The notes under the pieces were generated by a model. The model was not told where the DNA came from. It saw only the letters and a list, made by a program, of their open reading frames with translations, and did no database searches. A DNA stretch of 7,329 bases from Candidatus Neomicrothrix sp. UBA7884 (lineage in GTDB: Bacteria; Actinomycetota; Acidimicrobiia; Acidimicrobiales; MedAcidi-G1). The number at the start of each line of letters is the position of its first letter. The stretch's first letter is position 1. The translations under genes and the position numbers were made by a program. Location of the stretch: contig DLRQ01000034.1 in assembly GCA_002501135.1 (NCBI GenBank), positions 1-7,329 on the forward strand. Reading direction: 5' to 3'. Positions 1-5,898 of the stretch are shown here, one piece after another.

Positions 1-49
1 GCGGGGACACGCTATCAGGGCCCGCTGAGGTACTGACACGGTTTCGGGG

Positions 50-538
50 TCATTGGTGGGTGTGGGGTGGTAGGTAGGTGGCAGCCGCCGCGACCGATTC
101 CTCAAGGAGCAGGCCCAGCCATGCAAGAAGCGCCCTGATGGGTGCGTCGGGGGCATCGGGGTCGAACCCGTCCTCCTCGGAGATATCGATACGCGTCCCG
201 AGCAGCAACCGGAGACTGCTCAGCAGACCCATCCATGCAGCCAAATCGTCGGCGTCGATTGAATCGGCCTGCGCCGTCGCCTCGACTGTTTCGACTGCGG
301 TGAGGCGTGACCGCAGCAGGTCTTCGTGGACAAGTGAGGCGTACTCGGAGTCTTTGTCTGCGTCGTCGGGGTAGGCGGTGGGGTAGAGGCGGCGCAGGTC
401 GGGGCTGGTGTCCTCGGTGAGTACAGACCGGAACTGCCCGGCCAGATCCGTTATCAGCTCACGCTCCTCTTCGCCGAGAAGGATCTTGATTCGGCCCTTG
501 CTCCATTCGAAGGCGACAGGTTTCTCGCTGCCCGGCAT
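50..538 (-). CDS. DUF2017 family protein
   Basis: A 162-residue soluble, acidic protein of the DUF2017 family, whose biochemical role is not established. I recognise it by the block near residues 48-75 (DLRRLYPTAYPDD, then EYASLV and a DLLRSR segment) and the C-terminal W102-MGLLSSLRLLLG segment followed by a Leu/Ala-rich helix (134-152). There is no signal peptide or membrane segment. The ATG at 538 is chosen because it lies 2 nt after the clpS stop; the frame stays open further upstream, but those residues are basic, low in hydrophobics and antisense to clpS codons, so they look spurious. No strong Shine-Dalgarno is seen, so translation may be coupled to clpS. Known context: in actinobacteria such as mycobacteria a gene of this kind follows clpS, near mec/cysO/cysM genes. 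A link to proteolysis is inferred only from that position. Confidence 0.85.
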   Translation of the reverse strand: MPGSEKPVAFEWSKGRIKILLGEEERELITDLAGQFRSVLTEDTSPDLRRLYPTAYPDDADKDSEYASLVHEDLLRSRLTAVETVEATAQADSIDADDLAAWMGLLSSLRLLLGTRIDISEEDGFDPDAPDAPIRALLAWLGLLLEESVAAAATYLPPHTHQ

Positions 539-540
539 CG

Positions 541-843
541 TCAGGTGTCTTTCTGCATGGTTGCCCAGAGCCCGTGCTCGTGAAGGCGGAAGACATCCAG
601 CTCGGCCTTTTCCCGGTTTCCATTGGAAACCACCGCCCGACCCCTGTGGTGAACGTCGAGCATCAACTCGTCGGCCTTCTCGGGGCTGTAGCCGAACAGC
701 TTCTGGAATACGAACGAGACATAGGACATGAGGTTGATCGGGTCGTTCCAGACGAGAACGATCCACGGTCGTTCAAGGTCGAGCTCCTCGTCGTGGCCCA
801 GGTCGGGCTTGTCGACCTCGACAGGCGTCGGCCCCGGGCTCAT
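541..843 (-). CDS. clpS: ATP-dependent Clp protease adaptor ClpS
   Basis: A 100-residue ClpS. Known role: it binds proteins with destabilising N-terminal residues and delivers them to the N-domain of the ClpC/ClpA unfoldase for degradation in the cytoplasm. Visible signs: a flexible acidic N-terminus (1-25), then the core starting at PWIVLVWNDPINLMSYV (26-42), FQKLFGYS, MLDVHHRG (61-68), and the tail segment RLHEHGLWATMQKD. The pocket residues expected for N-degron binding are present: N33-D34 and H65 (equivalent to the Asn/Asp and His66 region of E. coli ClpS), with M39 and M61 as hydrophobic pocket candidates. Length is normal for the family. The ATG at 843 is preferred over the longer open frame reaching 1008, because the extra residues would overlap the divergent dehydrogenase and do not resemble ClpS. 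It lies 2 nt upstream of the DUF2017 gene, likely in one operon. Confidence 0.95.
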   Translation of the reverse strand: MSPGPTPVEVDKPDLGHDEELDLERPWIVLVWNDPINLMSYVSFVFQKLFGYSPEKADELMLDVHHRGRAVVSNGNREKAELDVFRLHEHGLWATMQKDT

Positions 844-930
844 GACGACAGGGGTTGTCTGGGAACCTGCACGACCCGAGGCTACGAGCCCGGTCAGGCA
901 GGAACGACCGTGGCTTCCTAGGATCGCAGG
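844..930. promoter_or_regulatory. Divergent intergenic region between clpS and the SDR gene
   Basis: This 87-nt gap separates two genes pointing away from each other, so it must hold the start of clpS transcription on the minus strand and probably a promoter for the dehydrogenase on the plus strand. I find no convincing -35/-10 pair on either strand; TTGTCT at 855-860 and TACGAG at 883-888 are 22 nt apart, too far for a standard sigma-A promoter. The only clear signal is an AGGA (920-923) with 7 nt to the ATG at 931, a plausible ribosome binding site for the dehydrogenase. The assignment rests on gene orientation alone. Confidence 0.4.
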
Positions 931-1758
931 ATGGATCTCAGAGACAAGGTTGCGGTAGTCACCGGCGGAGCCAGCGGAATCGGACAGGCCCTGGTCGAAC
1001 GTTTCCACGCTGCGGGTGCCAGGGCGCTAGTTGTTGCCGACATGGATATCGACGGTGCGAGGGCTGTGGCCGCTGGTGTAGGCGGGACCGGTGTCGGCTG
1101 TGACGTTGCTGACGAGGATGCGGTCAGATCGTTGATCGACGACACCGTCGCTGCCCATGGCGGTGTCGACCTAGTCGTCTCCAATGCAGGATACGTGACC
1201 ATTGGTGGGCTGGAGGCTCCCGACGACGACCTGCGCAAGATGTTTGACGTGCACGTGATGGCCCACGTGTACGCCGCCCGCCACGCAATACCGCACATGG
1301 TCGATGCCGGCGGCGGTTACCTGTTGAACACGGCGTCCGCCGCAGGCCTTCTCACCCAGATCGGCTCAATGCACTACTCGGTGACCAAGCATGCTGCAGT
1401 TTCGCTGGCCGAGTTCATCGCGGTCACCTACGGTCACCTTGGCATCGGCGTGTCCGTCCTGTGCCCGCAGGCGGTTGAGACGAACATCCTGGAGAACAGC
1501 CCGTCTCGCGACCAGATGCCGGGCGGTGGAGCCGGCAACGCCGCCTCGGTCGACGGTGTCCTGACCTCGGCTGAACTTGCCGAGATGGTCATGGAAGGTC
1601 TGGCCGACGAGCGGTTCCACATCCTGCCCCACGCCGACGTGGCCGAGTACCTACGACGTAAGACAGATGACGTCGATCGCTGGCTGGGTGGCATGAGGCG
1701 GTTCCAGCAGCGGCTGTTCCCGGACGGGACGACCCCGGCCGACTGGCTTGTCGGCTGA
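931..1758 (+). CDS. Classical short-chain dehydrogenase/reductase (SDR), substrate unknown
   Basis: A 275-residue cytosolic NAD(P)-dependent oxidoreductase. It has the Rossmann glycine motif TGGASGIG (11-18), an acidic residue after the second strand (D37, in VVADMD) that favours NAD(H) over NADP(H), a cofactor Asp (D58, in CDVAD), the NAG motif (85-87), the catalytic serine S136 in NTASAAG, and the YSVTK pair Y149/K153. P179 follows the sixth strand (LCPQAVETNI), a typical SDR segment. The position that is normally the Asn of the N-S-Y-K tetrad is His108 (FDVHVMAH). The C-terminal part (190-275) is family-specific and gives no substrate clue. The start at 931 has AGGA 7 nt upstream and places the glycine motif at the usual distance. 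It runs co-directionally 50 nt ahead of ctaB and might share its transcript, but nothing in the sequence ties it to heme or respiration. Confidence 0.9.
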   Translation: MDLRDKVAVVTGGASGIGQALVERFHAAGARALVVADMDIDGARAVAAGVGGTGVGCDVADEDAVRSLIDDTVAAHGGVDLVVSNAGYVTIGGLEAPDDDLRKMFDVHVMAHVYAARHAIPHMVDAGGGYLLNTASAAGLLTQIGSMHYSVTKHAAVSLAEFIAVTYGHLGIGVSVLCPQAVETNILENSPSRDQMPGGGAGNAASVDGVLTSAELAEMVMEGLADERFHILPHADVAEYLRRKTDDVDRWLGGMRRFQQRLFPDGTTPADWLVG

Positions 1759-1770
1759 CGATCACCCTGC

Positions 1771-1782
1771 CGGTAGTTACCG
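1771..1782. repeat. Short palindrome CGGTAGTTACCG upstream of ctaB
   Basis: Two 5-nt arms (CGGTA/TACCG) around a 2-nt centre lie in the 50-nt gap between the dehydrogenase stop and the ctaB start. The centre is too short for a stable RNA hairpin, so if it matters it would be as a protein-binding site. It could be chance. Confidence 0.2.
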
Positions 1783-1808
1783 ACTCCTGCGGTCGTAGCC
1801 TGTTGCCG

Positions 1809-2693
1809 ATGCTGGCGCCACCTTCCTTCACCCTTCGCGCACGTCTAGCCGGCTACGTGGCGTTGACAAAGCCGCGGATCGTCGAACTGCTGCTCGTGAC
1901 GACCGTGCCGACGATGTTCGTCGCCGAGAACGGCGTTCCGTCGATCTGGCTGATGGTCGCCACGGTCCTGGGCGGCACCCTTGCCGCCGGTGGCGCCAAC
2001 GCAGTGAACATGGTCGTCGACCGCGACATCGACAGCCTCATGGAACGGACCAGCCAGCGACCGCTGGTCCGAGGCGTCATGACCCCTCGGGCAGCCATGG
2101 TCTTCGCAGTAATCATTGAGACCGTCGCCTTCGCATGGCTGGTGGCGACCGTCAACCTGTTGAGCGCCGTACTTGCGGTGTCGGCGACCCTCTTCTACGT
2201 GTTCATCTACACCCTCTGGCTGAAGAGGTCGACGACGAGGAACATCGTCATCGGCGGCGCCGCCGGTGCCGCGCCCGTGCTCATCGGCTGGTCGGCGGTC
2301 ACCAACTCGCTGGCATGGGCTCCGGTCGTGTTGTTCCTGGTGATCTTCTACTGGACCCCGCCCCACTTCTGGGCCCTTGCGATCAGGTACCGCGAGGACT
2401 ATTTGACAGCAGGGGTTCCGATGCTTCCATCGGTCGTCAGCCTCAGGGCTACCTCAGACAGGATCCTCTACTACACAGCGGTGATGGTGGCACTGACGGT
2501 CGTGTTCTGGCTGGTGGCGGGAATGGGTGTCTTCTACCTGGTGTCCGCTCTGGTGCTCGGGGCTGCGTTTGTGGCGTTTGCCGTGGCTGTCCGCCGGAAC
2601 CCGAACGAGCGCACCGCGATGCGCCTCTTTTCGTTCTCGATCACCTACGTGACGCTTCTTTTTGGGGCGATTGCACTCGACGTGGTGCTGTGA
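1809..2693 (+). CDS. ctaB: Protoheme IX farnesyltransferase (heme O synthase)
   Basis: A 294-residue membrane prenyltransferase of the UbiA superfamily. Known reaction: it transfers farnesyl from farnesyl diphosphate to the vinyl group of heme B, making heme O, which CtaA then oxidises to heme A for aa3/caa3 oxidases. Family marks: LTKPRIVELLL near the N-terminus, the Mg-diphosphate motif N67-x3-D71-x3-D75 (within GGANAVNMVVDRDID), TSQRPLVRG, the second loop LKRSTTRNIVIGGAAGA (138-154), and WTPPHFWALAIRYREDY (182-198), all diagnostic of CtaB rather than UbiA or MenA. About nine hydrophobic segments fill the rest. The ATG at 1809 is preferred; a TTG at 1803 would add two residues, and no Shine-Dalgarno distinguishes them. 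It stands just upstream of the oxidase subunit genes, the usual place for ctaB. No ctaA is seen in the window. Confidence 0.95.
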   Translation: MLAPPSFTLRARLAGYVALTKPRIVELLLVTTVPTMFVAENGVPSIWLMVATVLGGTLAAGGANAVNMVVDRDIDSLMERTSQRPLVRGVMTPRAAMVFAVIIETVAFAWLVATVNLLSAVLAVSATLFYVFIYTLWLKRSTTRNIVIGGAAGAAPVLIGWSAVTNSLAWAPVVLFLVIFYWTPPHFWALAIRYREDYLTAGVPMLPSVVSLRATSDRILYYTAVMVALTVVFWLVAGMGVFYLVSALVLGAAFVAFAVAVRRNPNERTAMRLFSFSITYVTLLFGAIALDVVL

Positions 2694-2739
2694 AACCGGC
2701 CTTCTCGAACCGGCTCGACCATGCCCCTGGTGGGCGACC

Positions 2740-2760
2740 CGCATCTGTTGGTCAGATGTG
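2740..2760 (+). terminator. Stem-loop after ctaB, possible weak terminator
   Basis: An 8-bp stem, CGCATCTG paired with CAGATGTG including one G-U pair, encloses a 5-nt loop (TTGGT). It begins 47 nt past the ctaB stop. The sequence that follows (TCCGTTTGGTT) is only moderately T-rich, so it is not a classical intrinsic terminator. It could end or attenuate the ctaB transcript or simply protect a 3' end. Confidence 0.35.
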
Positions 2761-2812
2761 TCCGTTTGGTTCGGAGCTTGCCGTCACCTGCGGCTACGGT
2801 GCAACGGTCCTG

Positions 2813-2843
2813 TAGGTGTCGGATTCGGCAGGCGGGACACCTA
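2813..2843. repeat. Perfect 8-bp inverted repeat (TAGGTGTC / GACACCTA) upstream of the oxidase operon
   Basis: TAGGTGTC at 2813-2820 is exactly mirrored by GACACCTA at 2836-2843, with 15 nt between. The centre-to-centre distance of 23 nt is about two helical turns, which suits an operator bound by a dimeric regulator, while the stem would also form in RNA. It lies about 80-110 nt before the subunit I-like start, where a promoter would be expected. TAGCAT (2842-2847) overlaps its right arm and could be a -10 element, but no good -35 is seen. The regulator is unknown. Confidence 0.35.
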
Positions 2844-2854
2844 GCATCGTGAGG

Positions 2855-2870
2855 TCCGACGCCGTTCGGA
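2855..2870 (+). repeat. Small hairpin (TCCGA / TCGGA) in the operon leader
   Basis: Arms TCCGA (2855-2859) and TCGGA (2866-2870) enclose a 6-nt loop, 54 nt before the subunit I-like start. It could be part of a 5' leader structure. Five base pairs in GC-rich DNA is close to what chance would give. Confidence 0.2.
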
Positions 2871-2924
2871 TTACGGCATGAGGGCGGGTACAGGGGCTAC
2901 AGGGCGAAGACACTTCGATGACAG

Positions 2925-4508
2925 ATGACTGAGACCGCAGCGGACACGACCCGGATGGGAGGCGTCGTCCCGACCGCTCTTGAGGCGGCTGTAACTACCA
3001 CCGATCACCTACGCATCGGTCGGGCCTGGCTTGCCTCGGGAGCGCTCCTGCTTGTCGCCTCCCTCGTGGCCGGCCTCCTGGTGAGCGTTGAGCGCATGGA
3101 CCTGACCGGCATGGCGGTCTTCGGAGATGTCGACTCGCTGTTCCGCTTCTGGAGTGCCTATCGCGTCGGCCTCGTCCTGTTGGTGGTGGTTCCCGTCTTC
3201 GTGGGGCTCGCCACCGCCGTGGTGCCCCTGCAGGTGGGGGCATCGTCGATTGTCTTCCCGAGGGCTGTCGCCCTCGGCTTCTGGGTGTGGGCACTGGGTG
3301 CGGCGTTCACGGTCGCCGGTTTCGTGATCGACGGTGGTCTCGGCACGCCGGGAGCCGTCAGCCGAACCGATGCCGTGGCCCTGACCCTGCTGGGCCTGTT
3401 GATGGTCATCGGCGGGATCTGCTGTGCAACGGTCTGTATTTTGACGACGATCGTGGCTGGTCGAACCGCAGGAATGAACCTCTCAAGGGTGCCCCTGTTC
3501 GCATGGAGTGTTCTCGTGGCCGGTTCCATCTGGCTCGTGACGCTGCCGGTTCTGGCGGCAAACACGGTGCTCATCTACGTAGACCTGACAGGCCGGTCGG
3601 CAGTCGCCTTCGGTGTTGAGGACACGATCTGGGGGCAGCTCTCCTGGGCGTTCAGCCACCCGCAGGTCTACGCCTTCGCCCTGCCGTTGGTCGGTATCGC
3701 CGGCGACATCGTTCCAGTTGCCGCTCGACGGCGACACGGAAACCATCGGGCCCTTCTGGTCCTGACAGCACTGATCGGAGTGCTCTCGTTCGGTGCCTAC
3801 GCCCAGGCGGCCTTCGACATCGGAACCCCCATCAGGGAACAGGCCATCTTCGTTGTCGAGGCATTCCTGATCGTCCCGCTGGTCCTCTTGGTTCTTGTCG
3901 GCCTGGTGGATGTGTTGCGACGCGGGGTGGGTAACCGAAGGACCAGGATGCCGGCACCTCTCTACCTCTCGGTCCTGTCGGTCCTCTTCCTGTTGAACGG
4001 TACGGTGCTGGGCGCCCTGCGGGCGGTGGCCCCGTTGGATCTGCTCGATCGCTCGACCACCGGCGCGCAGTTCACCTTCACCATTGGCGCTGCCCTGCTG
4101 GCGGCCATGGCGGGAACCCTCTGGTGGGGTGATCTCATCGTCGGTCGTGTGGTGCCCCAGGGTTTTGGCCTGGCGAGTGCCCTGGCTGTTGCGGTCGGAA
4201 TCGTGCTCGTAGCCGTTCCCGACACGATCAGCGGTTTCATGGGCCTTACGGACTTCACAGGTGGAGACCTGGGAGGTGCCGGGAACCCCGAGTCGGGCGT
4301 CGATGTGTTGAATACGGTGGCGTTGGTTGGCTCGGCACACCTCCTGGTCGGCGCCCTCGGATGGCTAGTGACCGGTGTGCTCAGGCTCAGGGGTGCCCGC
4401 TCCCTGGCTGACCCGTGGGGTGGCCACACACTCGAGTGGTCTACCTCTCCCGTAGAAGTGACCTCTGAGAGTCCCCTGTTGGACGCAACCGTAGAGGCGG
4501 GGGCCTGA
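2925..4508 (+). CDS. Divergent cytochrome c oxidase subunit I-like protein lacking most metal ligands
   Basis: A 527-residue membrane protein with about 12 hydrophobic segments. It is homologous to CtaD: GLATAVVPLQVGA..IVFPR (94-113) matches the helix II-III signature, HPQVY (245-249) the HPEVY of helix VI, YAQAAFDIG (292-300) the WAHHMF region of helix VII, AQFTF (381-385) the AHFHY of helix X, and DPWGGHTLEW (496-505) the C-terminal signature. By this alignment the low-spin heme ligand is Y79, the helix VII CuB pair is Q294/A295, and the helix X pair is Q382/T384; only H245 remains. D-channel Asp is S108, the helix VI Glu is Q247, K-channel Lys is about L322, and the propionate Arg pair is absent. 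It therefore should not bind heme a, heme a3 or CuB in the usual way and should not reduce oxygen. The frame is intact and overlaps the next gene by 1 nt (TGATG). A start at 2925 gives a normal N-terminal tail, though no strong ribosome site is seen. The function is unknown; a structural or assembly role is inference. Confidence 0.85.
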   Translation: MTETAADTTRMGGVVPTALEAAVTTTDHLRIGRAWLASGALLLVASLVAGLLVSVERMDLTGMAVFGDVDSLFRFWSAYRVGLVLLVVVPVFVGLATAVVPLQVGASSIVFPRAVALGFWVWALGAAFTVAGFVIDGGLGTPGAVSRTDAVALTLLGLLMVIGGICCATVCILTTIVAGRTAGMNLSRVPLFAWSVLVAGSIWLVTLPVLAANTVLIYVDLTGRSAVAFGVEDTIWGQLSWAFSHPQVYAFALPLVGIAGDIVPVAARRRHGNHRALLVLTALIGVLSFGAYAQAAFDIGTPIREQAIFVVEAFLIVPLVLLVLVGLVDVLRRGVGNRRTRMPAPLYLSVLSVLFLLNGTVLGALRAVAPLDLLDRSTTGAQFTFTIGAALLAAMAGTLWWGDLIVGRVVPQGFGLASALAVAVGIVLVAVPDTISGFMGLTDFTGGDLGGAGNPESGVDVLNTVALVGSAHLLVGALGWLVTGVLRLRGARSLADPWGGHTLEWSTSPVEVTSESPLLDATVEAGA

Positions 4509-5092
4509 TGTCCTCCACGACCTTCTCACCGGCGGTACCGAACCGGCCGAGGACCCTCGTGATCGGGTCGGCGCTGGCAACTTCGGGCGTGCTCATGTTC
4601 TTCGGTGGCCTCTTCGCCCTCTACTTCTCACGGCGGGCCGACGCAATGGCCTGGGGCACGGAGTGGTTCCCAGAGGGCGCCATCCGCCTTCCACCAGGTG
4701 GCATGAACATGGCCACCATGGCCCTCTCGGCCATCACCATGGCATGGGCGGTGTACTCGGTCATCAACAACGACCGCATCCACTCATACCTCGCAATGGC
4801 CATCACCGCCGTTATGGGCGTGGCGATGCTCAACCAGACGGTCTTCTACTTCAACGACATCGCCCTGCCGATTGATCACAGCGAGGCCACCACCTTCTTG
4901 TTCGTCATCGTCGGAGCCCACATGGCAATGGTCCTGGTCGGAGTGTTCTGGCTCGGCCTACTGTTGTTGCGGGCGCTGGGCGGGCAGGACACAAGCCGGA
5001 ACCGTGACCTTGTATCCGCTGCGGCCCTCTACTGGTATGCGGCTGTAGTGGTCTACATGGTCATCTGGCTCGGCATCTACATCGCCAAGTAG
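4508..5092 (+). CDS. Cytochrome c oxidase subunit III-like protein, divergent
   Basis: A 194-residue, five-helix protein of the short CtaE type (hydrophobic segments near 16-40, 67-87, 93-113, 127-156, 170-191). LMFFGGLFALYFSRRADA (29-46) matches the first helix of actinobacterial CtaE, and LYWYAAVVVYMVIW (174-187) its last. In real subunit III this fold binds lipids and stabilises proton uptake by subunit I. Conserved polar residues are replaced here: the Glu of SSELMFF is V29, the Glu of QAYEY is F113, the second His of GFHGLHV is M141 (the first, H138, is kept), and the His and Asp of YWHFVD are Y177 and V180. It starts inside the stop codon of the subunit I-like gene, so translation is probably coupled. 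It most likely pairs with that protein, though it could instead serve the real CtaD, because the rest of the operon lies outside the window. Confidence 0.8.
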   Translation: MSSTTFSPAVPNRPRTLVIGSALATSGVLMFFGGLFALYFSRRADAMAWGTEWFPEGAIRLPPGGMNMATMALSAITMAWAVYSVINNDRIHSYLAMAITAVMGVAMLNQTVFYFNDIALPIDHSEATTFLFVIVGAHMAMVLVGVFWLGLLLLRALGGQDTSRNRDLVSAAALYWYAAVVVYMVIWLGIYIAK

Positions 5093-5112
5093 GACTGGCT
5101 GACGGGAACGAA

Positions 5113-5898
5113 ATGCTCACCACTGGATTCAAACTCTGGTTCGGTTCATGTGCCGCGGCGCTCAGCGCTGCGGTGTTTGCCGGCTACACCTCTGGCGGAA
5201 CCGAGACCGGTCCGATCAGCCTCGGCTGGAAGGGTGGTGTCGGAGACCACGTCACCTACGTCCTCTTCGTGACTGCAGCGGCGGCCTTCGGGCTGCTGGG
5301 AATCATCGCCGTTGCCTTTCGCGACGCCGACTCCGAGTCGGTTGCCGAGGTGCTCGGCGTAGACACCGCCCCACCGGCCCAGACACAGGTGGGTAGTTCC
5401 ATCTGGCCGGTACTGGGGGCCCTTGGAGTGGCGACCCTCGTGATCGGCCTCGTTGTCAGTTCGGCGCTGTTCGTGGTCGGCCTTCTCGTGCTGGTTGCGG
5501 TCAGTCTGGAGTGGACCATGAACAACTGGTCCGAGCGGGCTACCGGTGACCCCGAGGTGAACCGTGAGCTGCGTGAACGTCTGCTCCGACCAATCGAGAT
5601 ACCGATTCTGGCACTTGTAGGCATAGGCGTGCTGGTTCTGGCGATGTCGAGGGTTCTGCTGGCGTCGTCTGTGAACGGTGCTGTGCTTGTAGCCGGAGTT
5701 GTGGGTGTCTGTGTGTTCGGAGCGGCATTCCTGTTCAGCCGTCGGCCGAACATTTCGAGGCGCGTTGTGAGCACGGTTCTGATTGTGAGCTGTGTAGCAG
5801 TGTTGGCTGCAGGGATTGTGGCTGCAGCAACCGGTGAGCGTGAATTCCACCAGCTTGGTGGCGGTTCCGGTGGTGACCACGTGGAGGTGGGCGAGTGA
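5113..5898 (+). CDS. Seven-helix membrane protein, N-terminal half resembling CtaF (oxidase subunit IV)
   Basis: A 261-residue protein that I do not recognise as a whole. Hydrophobic segments lie near 7-25, 46-69, 97-114, 116-133, 162-180, 187-208 and 218-239. The first four follow the plan of actinobacterial CtaF: two N-terminal helices, a polar linker (70-95), then a S-I-W-P start (96-99) to a closely spaced helix pair ending in an acidic/aromatic stretch (EWTMNNWSER, 133-142). CtaF is about 140 residues, so the last 120 would be an extra three-helix domain. A charged cytosolic or periplasmic loop (141-160, rich in Glu and Arg) joins the halves. The tail is Gly-rich and polar. ATG at 5113 follows a GGGA 20 nt after the subunit III-like stop. 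Its final codons contain the ribosome binding site of ctaC. An accessory oxidase subunit is likely from position; the CtaF relation is a weak, memory-based match. Confidence 0.6.
   Translation: MLTTGFKLWFGSCAAALSAAVFAGYTSGGTETGPISLGWKGGVGDHVTYVLFVTAAAAFGLLGIIAVAFRDADSESVAEVLGVDTAPPAQTQVGSSIWPVLGALGVATLVIGLVVSSALFVVGLLVLVAVSLEWTMNNWSERATGDPEVNRELRERLLRPIEIPILALVGIGVLVLAMSRVLLASSVNGAVLVAGVVGVCVFGAAFLFSRRPNISRRVVSTVLIVSCVAVLAAGIVAAATGEREFHQLGGGSGGDHVEVGE
5883..5888 (+). promoter_or_regulatory. Strong Shine-Dalgarno (GGAGGT) deciding the GTG start of ctaC
   Basis: GGAGGT lies inside the last codons of the preceding gene, 6 nt before the GTG at 5895. It is the strongest ribosome site in the window and supports a GTG start that overlaps the upstream TGA in a GTGA arrangement. 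It also explains why the upstream protein ends in the sequence VEVGE. Confidence 0.8.

Noticed and set aside
1..39. Possible start of a further minus-strand gene (GTG at 39, open for 13 codons to the edge)
   Set aside because: Thirteen codons cannot support a call. It would fit a downstream operon gene after DUF2017, but nothing recognisable is visible.
539..766. Upstream extension of the DUF2017 frame (76 more residues)
   Set aside because: It is antisense-frame reading within clpS, rich in Arg and Pro, and unlike the family; the ATG at 538 right after the clpS stop fits better.
844..1008. Upstream extension of the clpS frame (55 more residues)
   Set aside because: It would run through the divergent gap into the dehydrogenase gene and does not resemble ClpS; family length fits the start at 843.
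2694..2714. Direct repeat AACCGGC at 2694-2700 and 2708-2714
   Set aside because: Seven-base copies 14 nt apart in GC-rich DNA, with no further copies, are likely chance.
2135..2815. Plus-strand frame of 226 codons overlapping ctaB
   Set aside because: It is a different frame within ctaB with Arg/Gly/Pro-rich composition; ctaB motifs are clear in the other frame.
3483..4340. Minus-strand open frame of 285 codons opposite the subunit I-like gene
   Set aside because: It is Gln/His/Arg/Asp-rich with no domain signs, a typical shadow of a hydrophobic membrane gene.
2925..4508. Calling the subunit I-like gene a normal ctaD, a cbb3 subunit (CcoN) or a NorB
   Set aside because: All catalytic heme-copper oxidases and NorB keep the six histidines; this protein keeps one. 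The C-terminal and helix II-III signatures point to A-type CtaD ancestry, not CcoN or NorB.
2925..4508. Interpretation as a decaying pseudogene
   Set aside because: The frame is full length with no stop or frameshift, keeps the 12-helix pattern and family end motif, and is overlap-coupled to intact genes; lost residues are specifically the functional ones.
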